Assembly (NCBI GenBank): GCA_902168085.1
Contig: CABHOP010000084.1
Coordinates: forward strand, 62,001 to 126,000
Direction of reading: 5' to 3'
Origin: an uncultured Bacteroides sp.
GTDB taxonomy: Bacteria; Bacteroidota; Bacteroidia; Chitinophagales; Chitinophagaceae
Length of the DNA stretch: 64,000 nt
Shown here: positions 15,521 to 22,873 of the stretch, one piece after another
How positions within the stretch are numbered: position 1 is the stretch's first letter
Layout: each line of letters starts with the position of its first letter
Translations under genes and position numbers: made by a program
The notes under the pieces: model-generated
The model's database searches: none
What the model was told of the DNA's origin: nothing
Seen by the model: only the letters and a program-made list of their open reading frames with translations

Positions 15521-16057
15521 ATGATACTTTCCGACAAGCGCATACTGGAAGAAATGGAAAAAGGGACTATCAAAGTAGAACCTTACAAAAGAGAGTCGCT
15601 GGGCAGCAATAGCTACGATGTGCACCTGGGTAGCACCCTTGCTACCTATAAAGAACATATACTGGATGCTAAAAAGCACAATACCATAGAAACCTTCGAG
15701 ATACCCGATGAAGGCTTTGTGCTCTACCCGCACATCTTTTACCTGGGCGTAACTATGGAGTATACCGAAACCCATGCGCACGTACCCTTCCTGGAAGGTA
15801 AATCATCTACCGGCCGACTGGGTATAGATATACACGCCACAGCCGGTAAGGGCGATGTAGGCTTTTGCGGTAACTGGACACTGGAAATATCTGTAAAGCA
15901 ACCGGTGAAAATATACAAAGGCATGCCTATCGGCCAGCTCATCTACTTCCCGGTAGAGGGTGATATTGAAGTGAAGTACAACCAGAAATCGAATGCCAAA
16001 TATGGCAACCAGCCCAACAGGCCTATCGAAAGTATGATGTGGAAGAATAAGTTCTAG
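15521..16057 (+). CDS. dcd: dCTP deaminase
   Basis: Deaminates dCTP to dUTP, feeding dTMP synthesis. 178 residues, the normal size. LGSNSYDVHLGS near residue 28 and EGKSSTGRLGIDIHATAG near 90 are the substrate-binding segments. GFCGNWTLEI near 113 carries the catalytic glutamate (E121), and GQLIYF follows. A fused dUTPase activity as in archaeal DCD-DUT cannot be excluded from sequence alone. The start is fixed by a -7 element only 5 nt upstream, suggesting a leaderless mRNA. Confidence 0.95.
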   Translation: MILSDKRILEEMEKGTIKVEPYKRESLGSNSYDVHLGSTLATYKEHILDAKKHNTIETFEIPDEGFVLYPHIFYLGVTMEYTETHAHVPFLEGKSSTGRLGIDIHATAGKGDVGFCGNWTLEISVKQPVKIYKGMPIGQLIYFPVEGDIEVKYNQKSNAKYGNQPNRPIESMMWKNKF

Positions 16058-16082
16058 CTATTCTTGAATGATATAAAAAGTA

Positions 16083-16106
16083 AAAAGGAGCCGCAAGGCT
16101 CCTTTT
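16083..16106. terminator. Bidirectional terminator between dcd and the lipoprotein gene
   Basis: AAAAGGAGCC-gcaa-GGCTCCTTTT, a 10-bp stem with A/T ends between convergent genes. Confidence 0.85.
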
Positions 16107-16128
16107 CTGTTATTGTAAAGTATCGTGA

Positions 16129-16572
16129 TTAAAAAACATTCAGCTTCTTCTTGCCCTCGTAGCTGATGGGTATCCTTACCAGCACACCCTTTCCGGCCTT
16201 CACACTGCCTTGCAGTTTCACCGTTACCTCCTTATTGCTCATTAGCGATAGTGCATTGTTGAATACACCCGAAAGGTCGGTTATCAGCTTCACAGGTAAC
16301 AGAAAAGTATCTGCCGCCGGCACATTAAACTTTTCATCCATCACCGCATGGCCTACCAGTGTGTTATTGATGTACAGGTTAATATCTGCATCCTTCAGCG
16401 TCATCCCGTATTTATTCGGATTGTAAAACTGCACATCCATACCCACTTCCGGGTTCAGACTTATCTTCTTTACACTGAAGTTCTTTACATCCTGGTACAC
16501 CAAATCTTTAGGATTAGCGCAAGATGCTACTATCAATGTCAAAAAAATACCTACCAGTTTTACCAGCTTCAT
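16129..16572 (-). CDS. LEA14-like (WHy domain) lipoprotein
   Basis: 147 residues. The signal peptide ends in a lipobox, LIVASC, with the lipidated cysteine at position 18. The mature part has the late-embryogenesis-abundant type 2 pattern: VGMDVQFYNPNKYGMTLKDADINLYINNTLVG, then a hydrophobic-charged beta domain. Such proteins are small beta sandwiches at the membrane surface, sometimes linked to desiccation or membrane stress; no substrate is known. The gene starts 4 nt after the stop of the transketolase subunit and is probably co-transcribed with it. Confidence 0.8.
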   Translation of the reverse strand: MKLVKLVGIFLTLIVASCANPKDLVYQDVKNFSVKKISLNPEVGMDVQFYNPNKYGMTLKDADINLYINNTLVGHAVMDEKFNVPAADTFLLPVKLITDLSGVFNNALSLMSNKEVTVKLQGSVKAGKGVLVRIPISYEGKKKLNVF

Positions 16573-16575
16573 AGC

Positions 16576-17538
16576 TTACCCTTTCTTACGTTGCAGCACT
16601 TTTTCTACCGCAGCTACTATATTGCCCTTACCCAGGCCATATTTCTGCAGCAGTTCTACAGGCTTACCGCTTTCGCCAAAGGTATCATTCACCGCCACAT
16701 ACTCCTGCGGCACGGGATGATTGCGCGCTGCTACATTGGCAATGCTATCGCCCAGGCCACCATTTATTTGGTGTTCTTCGGCAGTAACCACCGCACCTGT
16801 TTTCTGTATCGATTTGATAACCGCAGCTTCATCCAGCGGTTTTATAGTATGTATGTTTATCAGCTCTACACTGATGCCTTTTTCAGCCAGTTCTTTAGCA
16901 GCCTCTACCGCAGTCCACACCAGGTGGCCGCATGCAAAGATGGTAACATCCGTACCTTCTGCCAGTACCTGTGCCTTACCTATTTCAAACTTCTGGTCTT
17001 CTGCCGTAAAGTTGGCCCATTTCGGACGGCCAAAACGCAGGTACACCGGGCCTTCATATTCAGCTATAGCTATCGTAGCCGCTTTGGTCTGGTTAAAATC
17101 GCAAGGCACGATAACCGTCATGCCCGGCAGCATTTTCATCATGCCTATGTCTTCCAGCACCTGGTGCGTAGCGCCATCCTCACCCAGCGTAAGGCCGGCG
17201 TGCGATGCACATATCTTCACATTCTTGTTGCTGTATGCTATGCTCTGGCGTATCTGGTCGTACACACGGCTGGTGCTGAAGTTGGCAAACGTAGTGGTAT
17301 ATGGTATTTTACCACCTATCGTCATGCCCGCAGCCACACCCATCATATTGGCCTCGGCAATACCCACCTGCACAAAGCGATCGGGAAACTCCTTTATAAA
17401 CTGGTTCAGCTTCAGCGATCCCGCCAGGTCGGCACTTAGTGCCACCACATTCGGGTTCCTGCGTGCAGCTTCCACAATACCCTCGCCAAATCCGCCGCGG
17501 GTTTCTTTTTCGTTCAGTATTTTAATGTCCTGTATCAT
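16576..17538 (-). CDS. Transketolase, C-terminal (pyrimidine plus C) subunit
   Basis: 320 residues, corresponding only to the second half of a full transketolase. VGIAEANMMGVAAGM near residue 57 carries the glutamate that activates thiamine diphosphate. ASHAGLTLGEDGATHQ near 110 and YLRFGRPKWA near 166 are typical. Split transketolases normally have the N-terminal subunit directly upstream; here the upstream gene is SUI1 and no N-terminal half is in the window. It works in the non-oxidative pentose phosphate pathway only together with that partner. It overlaps no neighbour and is followed at 4 nt by the lipoprotein gene. Confidence 0.9.
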   Translation of the reverse strand: MIQDIKILNEKETRGGFGEGIVEAARRNPNVVALSADLAGSLKLNQFIKEFPDRFVQVGIAEANMMGVAAGMTIGGKIPYTTTFANFSTSRVYDQIRQSIAYSNKNVKICASHAGLTLGEDGATHQVLEDIGMMKMLPGMTVIVPCDFNQTKAATIAIAEYEGPVYLRFGRPKWANFTAEDQKFEIGKAQVLAEGTDVTIFACGHLVWTAVEAAKELAEKGISVELINIHTIKPLDEAAVIKSIQKTGAVVTAEEHQINGGLGDSIANVAARNHPVPQEYVAVNDTFGESGKPVELLQKYGLGKGNIVAAVEKVLQRKKG

Positions 17539-17572
17539 TAATTGGCCAATATGAGGCGCAAAAATACGCTTA

Positions 17573-17911
17573 TCATTTGGTTTGTGTATAGCCCCAGTCC
17601 TTCAGCCAGGCTATTATTTTTTCTTTATAGTCGCCCTGCACCAGTATCAGGCCATCTTTGGCACTGCCACCCGCGCCACACTTGGTTTTCAGCTGCTTGC
17701 CCAGCGCCTCCAGGTCTGCCTCCGTGCCGCTAAAACCCTCTACCAGCGTCACCACCTTGCCCGCGCGCTGCTTGGTATCCAGCTTCACCCGCAGCTTCTG
17801 CTTATCCTTGGGCGCCGTTTCCGCAGCCGCTTCCTCCGGGTAATCATTATAAAAATCGTTATTCGTGCTATATACCAGCCCATCGGGCCTGCCCTTATGT
17901 TTCTTACTCAT
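17573..17911 (-). CDS. SUI1/eIF1-like translation factor (YciH family)
   Basis: 112 residues. The C-terminal 70 residues match the SUI1 domain: KLRVKLDTKQRAGKVVTLVEGF, then KQLKTKCGAGGSAKDGLILVQGD, where the CGAGGSAKDG loop is characteristic. The N-terminal part (MSKKHKGRPDGLVYSTN) is the usual bacterial leader. The family resembles eukaryotic eIF1; E. coli YciH can affect initiation fidelity, but it is not an essential bacterial initiation factor. It lies 34 nt upstream of the transketolase subunit on the same strand. Confidence 0.9.
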   Translation of the reverse strand: MSKKHKGRPDGLVYSTNNDFYNDYPEEAAAETAPKDKQKLRVKLDTKQRAGKVVTLVEGFSGTEADLEALGKQLKTKCGAGGSAKDGLILVQGDYKEKIIAWLKDWGYTQTK

Positions 17912-17950
17912 AAGTGTAAAATTAATGATTTGGTAGCGGGCTTAGAACCT

Positions 17951-17983
17951 TAAAAAGAAGGCCTCGCATTTCTGCAAGGCCTT
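17951..17983 (-). terminator. Terminator after the 147-residue exported protein gene
   Basis: On the minus strand, an 11-bp stem with a GAAA tetraloop (arms 17958-17968 and 17973-17983, one G-U pair) is followed by CTTTTT. It separates the accessory patch from SUI1. Confidence 0.75.
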
Positions 17984-18005
17984 TAAAGAGAAATCCTAAA
18001 TGTTA

Positions 18006-18449
18006 TTAAGGTCCTGTAACAACATCTACATATCCGAAGGGATACATTGCATTAGGAGGAGCTACAGAATAAGTACCGGGCTGAATTCGGAGACTAGCCA
18101 CACCGTAATAACTCAGCACGAACGGAGGCAGAGGTATTGGTGCGCCGGCAATGGCGATCCCGCTTCCCCAGGTTTGATTAAAGATAATTCTCAAGGTGCC
18201 ATAACCAGATATATCCTCATAATCTACGCTTATACTTCCGGGTCCGGGTGATGTCCCTAAAAAATATGAGCAAAGATTACTCATTTGGGTGTTATCGCAT
18301 CTCAGGCCCGACTCGCATTGAGGACAAGCTACTAAAGCACCTTTCCAAAATGAAGAAGGTGTGGCAGCCGTACTAATCATTGTTGCATAAGATATCTGGC
18401 AGACAGATAACAGGATAAGGAGGATTGCAAAAATCTTTGGGTGTTTCAT
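18006..18449 (-). CDS. Small exported protein of unknown function
   Basis: 147 residues with a signal peptide (MKHPKIFAILLILLSVCQISYA). The mature protein is proline- and glycine-rich and has four cysteines in CPQCESGLRC and NLCSYF, probably disulfide-linked. The C-terminal half (IIFNQTWGSGIAIAGAPIPL...) looks like beta strands. No sorting domain and no known family. It has terminators on both sides, so it is a single-gene unit inside a stretch with lower GC than the flanks; it may be part of an acquired segment. Confidence 0.6.
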   Translation of the reverse strand: MKHPKIFAILLILLSVCQISYATMISTAATPSSFWKGALVACPQCESGLRCDNTQMSNLCSYFLGTSPGPGSISVDYEDISGYGTLRIIFNQTWGSGIAIAGAPIPLPPFVLSYYGVASLRIQPGTYSVAPPNAMYPFGYVDVVTGP

Positions 18450-18490
18450 GATGATGTGTTTTAGTGAATTATAAAATTACAGCATACATA

Positions 18491-18522
18491 TCAAATAAAA
18501 AACCAGTGTTTTAACTGGTTTT
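18491..18522 (-). terminator. Terminator of the C-HNH operon
   Basis: AAAACCAGT/ACTGGTTTT with a 6-nt loop, followed on the minus strand by a T-rich tract, 12 nt after the nuclease stop. Confidence 0.8.
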
Positions 18523-18534
18523 ATAAATATAATA

Positions 18535-19251
18535 CTATTGAATTTTGTCTCTTTTCTGCAAATTATGCTTAGCACACATTATTTGGATATTGTCTGCAAT
18601 AAGTGATGTGCCACCTTTTGAAAATGGTAGAATATGGTCGAAATGCAAGTTGTCAGTACTTCCACATGTTACACATTTGCCTTTGTCGCGTTTCCAAACT
18701 TCTAGCTTAACAGAAGTAGGTATCATTCGATTATGATCTAAGTCGGTAACAGTTTTTCCTATTACTTCTTTCTCATTCAAGGTTAAATCAGTTACTTGAA
18801 GCTTGAACTTAAATACTTGCCGCCCATCTGCCTTTTCTTGCCAAGCGTCAATAAGTTCAAATATGCCATTGTAAACCCAGATACCGTCTTTGATTTTCTC
18901 ATACACCTTTATTAATTCTGGCTCGCTGCCATTTTTATAATCCATAGCAGCTTTGTAGAATTTACCATTCTCTGTTAGTTTACCGGTGGATGTTAATTCA
19001 GGTTGATCGACAGTTTTAGGGCTCTGATTTATATTCTTTGGTACATCATGACCTTCGTATATCAATATTTGACCATCATTTTCTGTTCTGTCAGCGTAAG
19101 GAGCTCCTTTACGCTGGGACATTAAAATGATCGTTGTATTTCCTTTTGGTCTATAGTTCATCCCACGTTGAAGGCTTAGGCCTTCATGGAAACTCATCTC
19201 GGCATGAGAAACAATATCACCTGGCTTTATATTCACGATAGGGCGATTCAT
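18535..19251 (-). CDS. SRA/YDG-like domain plus HNH endonuclease (putative restriction enzyme)
   Basis: 238 residues. Residues about 8-155 resemble an SRA/YDG modified-base reader: GDIVSHAEM at the start, LIYEGHDVP near 63-71, and DGIWVYNGIFELIDAW near 122-137 (YNG at the YDG position), then GRQVFKFKL. Residues 180-238 are a zinc-binding HNH domain with C193 and C196, D205-H206, N221, C226 and H229. SRA-HNH fusions such as TagI cut DNA containing 5-methyl- or hydroxymethylcytosine. Its ATG overlaps the stop of a controller-type regulator by 4 nt (ATGA). No methyltransferase is nearby. GC is low (23 of 60 at 18601-18660; 19 of 60 at 19021-19080). HNH is certain; SRA is a motif-based inference. 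Confidence 0.8.
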   Translation of the reverse strand: MNRPIVNIKPGDIVSHAEMSFHEGLSLQRGMNYRPKGNTTIILMSQRKGAPYADRTENDGQILIYEGHDVPKNINQSPKTVDQPELTSTGKLTENGKFYKAAMDYKNGSEPELIKVYEKIKDGIWVYNGIFELIDAWQEKADGRQVFKFKLQVTDLTLNEKEVIGKTVTDLDHNRMIPTSVKLEVWKRDKGKCVTCGSTDNLHFDHILPFSKGGTSLIADNIQIMCAKHNLQKRDKIQ

Positions 19252-19466
19252 TTAAACTCTTTACTGTCAAAAAATTCTTGAAAGGAAACCTCGAGTGCCA
19301 CAATCAATTTTTCCAAAACCTCTACAGATATATTTCTGCGGCCATTTTCTACATCAGTAACATACGTGCGGTCAACGTCTGCCTTATTGCCAAGTGCTTC
19401 TTGTGATATATCTAGTTTGTGCCTTAATTCACGTATTCTACCGCCTACTTTTTCCTTTATATCCAT
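19248..19466 (-). CDS. XRE-family regulator resembling restriction-modification controller (C) proteins
   Basis: 72 residues from ATG 19466; a GTG two codons upstream is less likely. It is a single helix-turn-helix domain with no extra region. ISQEALGNKADVDRTYVTDVENGRRNIS followed by VEVLEKLIVALEV matches the pattern of C proteins (LSQE.L....RTYIS.IE.G.RN.S...LEK.A). C proteins are about 75-100 residues, bind tandem C-boxes in their own promoter, and delay expression of the coupled nuclease gene. The nuclease start overlaps its stop by 4 nt, and two C-box-like dyads lie 22-48 nt upstream of its ATG. Together this supports a controller role strongly. Confidence 0.85.
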   Translation of the reverse strand: MDIKEKVGGRIRELRHKLDISQEALGNKADVDRTYVTDVENGRRNISVEVLEKLIVALEVSFQEFFDSKEFK

Positions 19467-19487
19467 GGCCACAAAGTATTGGCTTGT

Positions 19488-19514
19488 GGCTTTTAAGTCA
19501 ACGGACTTTAAGTG
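19488..19514 (-). promoter_or_regulatory. Tandem C-box-like operator of the controller gene
   Basis: On the minus strand the sequence reads CACTTAAAGTC-cgtt-GACTTAAAAGCC. Each half resembles the C-box dyad GACTnnnAGTC, and the arrangement ACTTAwAGTCCGT followed by a second dyad resembles operators of AhdI/Esp1396I-type controllers as I recall them. Each dyad has an imperfect outer arm. It also lies 22 nt upstream of the divergent gene at 19536. Confidence 0.6.
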
Positions 19515-19535
19515 TCATATGGCTATCTTTAGGTC

Positions 19536-19838
19536 ATGAATGTGAAATTGGAATACATGTACCGAGATGCAGGTAATTATAAGAGGCATGGAGAAGTCGT
19601 TTTCAGCAATGAAAATGACATACCCATTTCCAAAGTGAAGAGTGTAATCATGAGCAGTTTGATAGAAGGCGAATGGTTTCAGCCAACACTATGGAACCTA
19701 CCAGATTTGCATTTTGATGATTGGGATGATGAATTGGATGTGCCCTATCATGAACTTATCAGTATTGAAGAAACCATGGAACAGGCTACATCTTACGATG
19801 CTCAAATCCTAATACAAATAATAGTAAATTGTAAATAA
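19536..19838 (+). CDS. Small conserved-type protein divergent from the controller gene
   Basis: 100 residues starting MNVKLEYMYRDAGNYKRHG. The centre has an aromatic, acidic stretch (WNLPDLHFDDWDDELDVPYHE) and the protein is strongly acidic overall. I believe similar short hypotheticals occur in other bacteria, but I cannot name a family. It diverges from the C-protein gene across 69 bp that contain the C-box-like operator. A -7-like TATCTTTA (19524-19531) lies 4 nt before the ATG. It may belong to the same module (for example as an accessory or antagonist) or only share the intergenic region. Confidence 0.6.
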   Translation: MNVKLEYMYRDAGNYKRHGEVVFSNENDIPISKVKSVIMSSLIEGEWFQPTLWNLPDLHFDDWDDELDVPYHELISIEETMEQATSYDAQILIQIIVNCK

Positions 19839-19891
19839 TAACGTATATTTGCTATAATAAAAACCCTCTCAAAAATGCCCTATCGCACCAC

Positions 19892-19990
19892 CACAACAAA
19901 ACACAACATTTCACAACAAATTCCGCACTTAAATCATTGATACTCAATAGCACGAAAACAAAACCCTAAAATTCACAACAAAACACAACA
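19892..19990. repeat. 17-bp direct repeats beside the restriction-like module
   Basis: CACAACAAAACACAACA occurs exactly at 19892-19908 and 19974-19990, 82 bp apart, with a shorter CACAACAAA at 19912-19920. The stretch 19839-20107 contains no gene. The repeat borders the low-GC patch, so it could be a scar of integration, but the words are low in complexity and a 15-bp part recurs at 44276-44290. Confidence 0.4.
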
Positions 19991-20107
19991 AAATCTTCTT
20001 TGGCATTAAGTTTTATTACTTATTGGTGGAGTCCGGCACAAATGATTGTATAACAGCACCTGTTATGCGCCAAAAGGCACTCAGGCAGGTGCGCAAAACG
20101 TGAAGAG

Positions 20108-20590
20108 ATGAAGATTACGGCATACAAGGTATCCCTTACCAGCTGGCAAACCGGCGAAGATGGCATACCAGACGATAGCACCAGGAAACTGCATACCCGC
20201 AGCTTTACCAACGAACAGCCACTGGAGGCCCGCCGCGCAGCCATTCAATACTACGAAGACCTGCACGCCGATATACTGGCCGCCAACGATACCATAGAAG
20301 GCACGGCCCACAACCTGGCCTATAGCCTGCAAGTGCTGCTGCATACTACAGACAGGCAAAAGCTTTGCGTGGCCTATACTACCAACTTGACGTTAAAAGA
20401 CGGCTTCCCGCTGAAAGAACTGCTGGTAGCACTGGATAGCGAAGTAACCATCTACCTCCTCAACGATTACTCGATGGATGTAGGCTACTTCACCATTAAG
20501 CTGATGGATGACAATAAGTTATATAACGTGCTTTACGATACTGTGGCCGAATTTCTACAGCACAACCCCGAAGAGATACTTAACCACTAA
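20108..20590 (+). CDS. Hypothetical protein, 160 residues
   Basis: Starts MKITAYKVSLTSWQTGEDGIP and is a soluble, slightly acidic alpha/beta-type protein with no signal peptide or membrane segment. The middle (ARRAAIQYYEDLHADILAAND) looks helical; the second half alternates hydrophobic strands (YTTNLTLKDGFPLKELL, VTIYLLNDY). No motif or family recognised. Codon use and GC match the core genome rather than the adjacent accessory patch. It is followed by 178 bp with no convincing gene. Confidence 0.65.
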   Translation: MKITAYKVSLTSWQTGEDGIPDDSTRKLHTRSFTNEQPLEARRAAIQYYEDLHADILAANDTIEGTAHNLAYSLQVLLHTTDRQKLCVAYTTNLTLKDGFPLKELLVALDSEVTIYLLNDYSMDVGYFTIKLMDDNKLYNVLYDTVAEFLQHNPEEILNH

Positions 20591-20768
20591 CTGGTGAAGC
20601 AGGACGGTTTTAATCCTGTTTTAATGCGGGAGACATGAATTAAAATGCCATTTAAATTGACTTTCAGTTAATAATTGTGTTGAAACCTTGCTTACCTTGC
20701 TAGGCCAATCACACCCATATAGTCGATAAGAGTCAAGAGAAACCATTTTACCCCGGGAAATAGTAGAT

Positions 20769-20954
20769 ATGTCACATATTTCGATTCCCATATTAAAGAA
20801 ACAGTTATTTGCAGGACTTATGGGTATGACTCAACAAAACAAACGCCAGGCAAAGGCTACCTGGGAAACCGTAGGTATCCTCCTGATTACCTTCTTGTTA
20901 GGTATGCTACTGGAAATATGGCTTTTTGGCGGGCCATCAAATGTATTACCGTAG
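20769..20954 (+). CDS. Small membrane protein, 61 residues
   Basis: Starts MSHISIPILKKQLFAGLMGM. One hydrophobic helix (VGILLITFLLGMLLEIWLF, residues about 35-53) follows a basic region (KNKRQAKATW), so a cytoplasmic N terminus and a single membrane span are likely. No family recognised. It is followed 84 nt later by a strong terminator with nothing else in between, which supports a real transcript. Small size keeps confidence moderate. Confidence 0.5.
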   Translation: MSHISIPILKKQLFAGLMGMTQQNKRQAKATWETVGILLITFLLGMLLEIWLFGGPSNVLP

Positions 20955-21038
20955 CCAATGAACGCACTGCGCGCAGGCGCTAAGCATATGTTATTAGAAC
21001 CCACTGTTTAAGCCCCTAACTAAAACAGAACGCAAGCA

Positions 21039-21070
21039 AAAAGGTACTACCAAGTAGTACCTTTTGTTTT
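21039..21070. terminator. Bidirectional terminator
   Basis: AAAAGGTACTAC-caa-GTAGTACCTTTT, a 12-bp stem with A/T flanks between the small membrane protein gene and the convergent FAH-family gene. Confidence 0.85.
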
Positions 21071-21091
21071 ATAATTCATTGATAACCAACG

Positions 21092-22105
21092 CTATTTTGG
21101 CATCTTTTTCAGCTTCAGCAGGCTGAAGTCTGTCTGCTCGGCCACAATGGTATTGGTCAGCAGGCCCAGGCCTTCTATTTCCATCTCTACCACATCGCCG
21201 GGTTGCAGCCACTGCACTTTATAGTTGGGGTCGTTCAGCAGGCCGGTACCATTCAGCTCCAGGAAGCAGCCGGTACCTACCGTACCACTACCTATCACAT
21301 CGCCGGGCAGTATATCCGCACCATAGGCGCAGCGCTCTATGATCTCTGCAAAGGTCCAGTCCATATCGCCTACACTGCCCTCGCTCACTTGCACACCATT
21401 CACGCGGCATACCATCTTCAGGTTGTAATTGGCGCCTGTATGGCCGGGCTTGGCGGGTATGCGGTAGGGTTCCAGCTCATCGGGTGTCACCATTATAGGG
21501 CCTATCACCGTGCTGAAGTCCTTACCTTTTGCAGGGCCCAGGTTCAGCAGCATCTCTTCCATCTGCAGGGTGCGGGCGCTCATATCGTTCATTATCATAT
21601 AGCCGGCTATGTATTGGTCGGCATCAGCAGCCTTTACATTGCGGCCTTTTTTACCCAGCACCACGGCAGCCTCCAGTTCAAAGTCCAGCTTCTGAAAATG
21701 GTCGGGCATGCACAGTATATCGCCGGGGCCTTGTATGGCATTGTGGTTGGTAAAGTAGAAGATAGGATACTGGTCGAACTCAGGTATCATATCCACCTTC
21801 CTGTTGCGGCGTGCCGCCGCTACGTGCTGGCGAAAGGCATAACCATCGCGGCAACTGGTAGGTTGTGGCACAGGCGCCATAATAGTAGCACCATTGTATG
21901 GAGTGGCGGTAGCAGGTGTGCTCTTGCCGCTCTTGATGTCTGCTTCTGTTTGGCGGGCTATGGGTTCCAGCGCTTCCCAGTTGTTCAGCATGTCCTTCAT
22001 AGTAGCAGGCAATGCAGGATTGGCAGCATTGGTATCATACAATTGGCCATCTATAAGAAGGGCTAACTGTCCGATGCCGTTTTTAGAATAAGTAACCAGT
22101 TTCAT
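21092..22105 (-). CDS. Fumarylacetoacetate hydrolase family protein
   Basis: 337 residues. The C-terminal FAH domain carries the metal-binding acidic residues in LDFELEAAVVLGKKG (about residues 138-152) and NDMSARTLQ (near 175), and the GDVIGSGTVGTGCFLELNG active-site loop near 267. The family cleaves C-C bonds of beta-diketo acids. The length and the N-terminal ~75-residue domain (MKLVTYSKNGIGQLALLIDG) resemble FAH and fumarylpyruvate/acylpyruvate hydrolases. Without tyrosine-catabolism genes nearby, true FahA identity remains open. Monocistronic, between divergent and convergent neighbours. Confidence 0.88.
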   Translation of the reverse strand: MKLVTYSKNGIGQLALLIDGQLYDTNAANPALPATMKDMLNNWEALEPIARQTEADIKSGKSTPATATPYNGATIMAPVPQPTSCRDGYAFRQHVAAARRNRKVDMIPEFDQYPIFYFTNHNAIQGPGDILCMPDHFQKLDFELEAAVVLGKKGRNVKAADADQYIAGYMIMNDMSARTLQMEEMLLNLGPAKGKDFSTVIGPIMVTPDELEPYRIPAKPGHTGANYNLKMVCRVNGVQVSEGSVGDMDWTFAEIIERCAYGADILPGDVIGSGTVGTGCFLELNGTGLLNDPNYKVQWLQPGDVVEMEIEGLGLLTNTIVAEQTDFSLLKLKKMPK

Positions 22106-22198
22106 AAGCTGTGTTTGCGGCCGTAAAATTAAAGCTTATGCGGCGGATAAGAAATGTTTATTTCAATTGGCTTATTATTGTGATGCTAAAACCAGTCT

Positions 22199-22849
22199 AT
22201 GATACCATACGAGCAACTATTTGAGAATAACAGGAAATGGGTGGCTGAAAATGTAGCCCGTAATGTTGATTTCCTCAAGAAGCTTTCGGCCGACCAGACG
22301 CCGGAGTACCTGTATATAGGCTGTAGCGATAGCCGTGTGCCTGCCAATGAAATCATAGGGCTGGAGCCGGGCGAAGTATTTGTACACCGCAATGTGGCCA
22401 ACCTGGTTGTGTCCATCGATGTGAATGTGATGAGTGTTATCAACTATGCGGTGCGCCACCTGCATGTAAAGCACATCATTATATGCGGCCACTATAACTG
22501 TGGCGGTGTGAAGGCTGCTATGCTGCCGGCTGATATGGGCATACTAAATCCGTGGCTGCGCAATATACGCGATGTGTATCGCCTGCACGAAGCAGAGCTG
22601 GATGCAATAGCTGATATGGATGCCCGCTACGACAGGCTGGTAGAGCTGAATGTGATAGAGCAGGCGCTGAACGTACTGAAAACGGCAGTTGTGCAAGAGC
22701 ACTATCTTGAGAACGGGTACCCTGCTGTACATGCATGGGTATTCAGCCTGGAATCGGGATTGCTGAAAGACCTGAACTTCGACTTTAAAGGTAACCTGCA
22801 GCAAATACAAAAACTGTATGACCTGACAGGCAGCGTGAAGCATAAATAG
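22199..22849 (+). CDS. Beta-class carbonic anhydrase
   Basis: Interconverts carbon dioxide and bicarbonate in the cytoplasm, supplying bicarbonate for carboxylases. 216 residues, typical. The zinc ligands are C42 and D44 (in CSDSR), H98 and C101 (in GHYNCGG). R46 of the CxDxR pair completes the active-site dyad. GLEPGEVFVHRNVANLV is the conserved segment that follows. The next gene, a lipid A acyltransferase, starts 24 nt after the stop and has its own -7 element. Confidence 0.96.
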   Translation: MIPYEQLFENNRKWVAENVARNVDFLKKLSADQTPEYLYIGCSDSRVPANEIIGLEPGEVFVHRNVANLVVSIDVNVMSVINYAVRHLHVKHIIICGHYNCGGVKAAMLPADMGILNPWLRNIRDVYRLHEAELDAIADMDARYDRLVELNVIEQALNVLKTAVVQEHYLENGYPAVHAWVFSLESGLLKDLNFDFKGNLQQIQKLYDLTGSVKHK

Positions 22850-22858
22850 CCTTTAGCA

Positions 22859-22866
22859 TACCTTTG
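22859..22866 (+). promoter_or_regulatory. -7 element of the lipid A acyltransferase gene
   Basis: TACCTTTG, identical to the purN element, 7 nt before the ATG at 22874. It overlaps the end of the short gap after the carbonic anhydrase gene. Confidence 0.45.
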
Positions 22867-22873
22867 CAACTGC

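Noticed and set aside
16348-17439. 363-codon plus-strand reading frame
   Set aside because: Antisense to the lipoprotein and transketolase genes; no domain or plausible start context.
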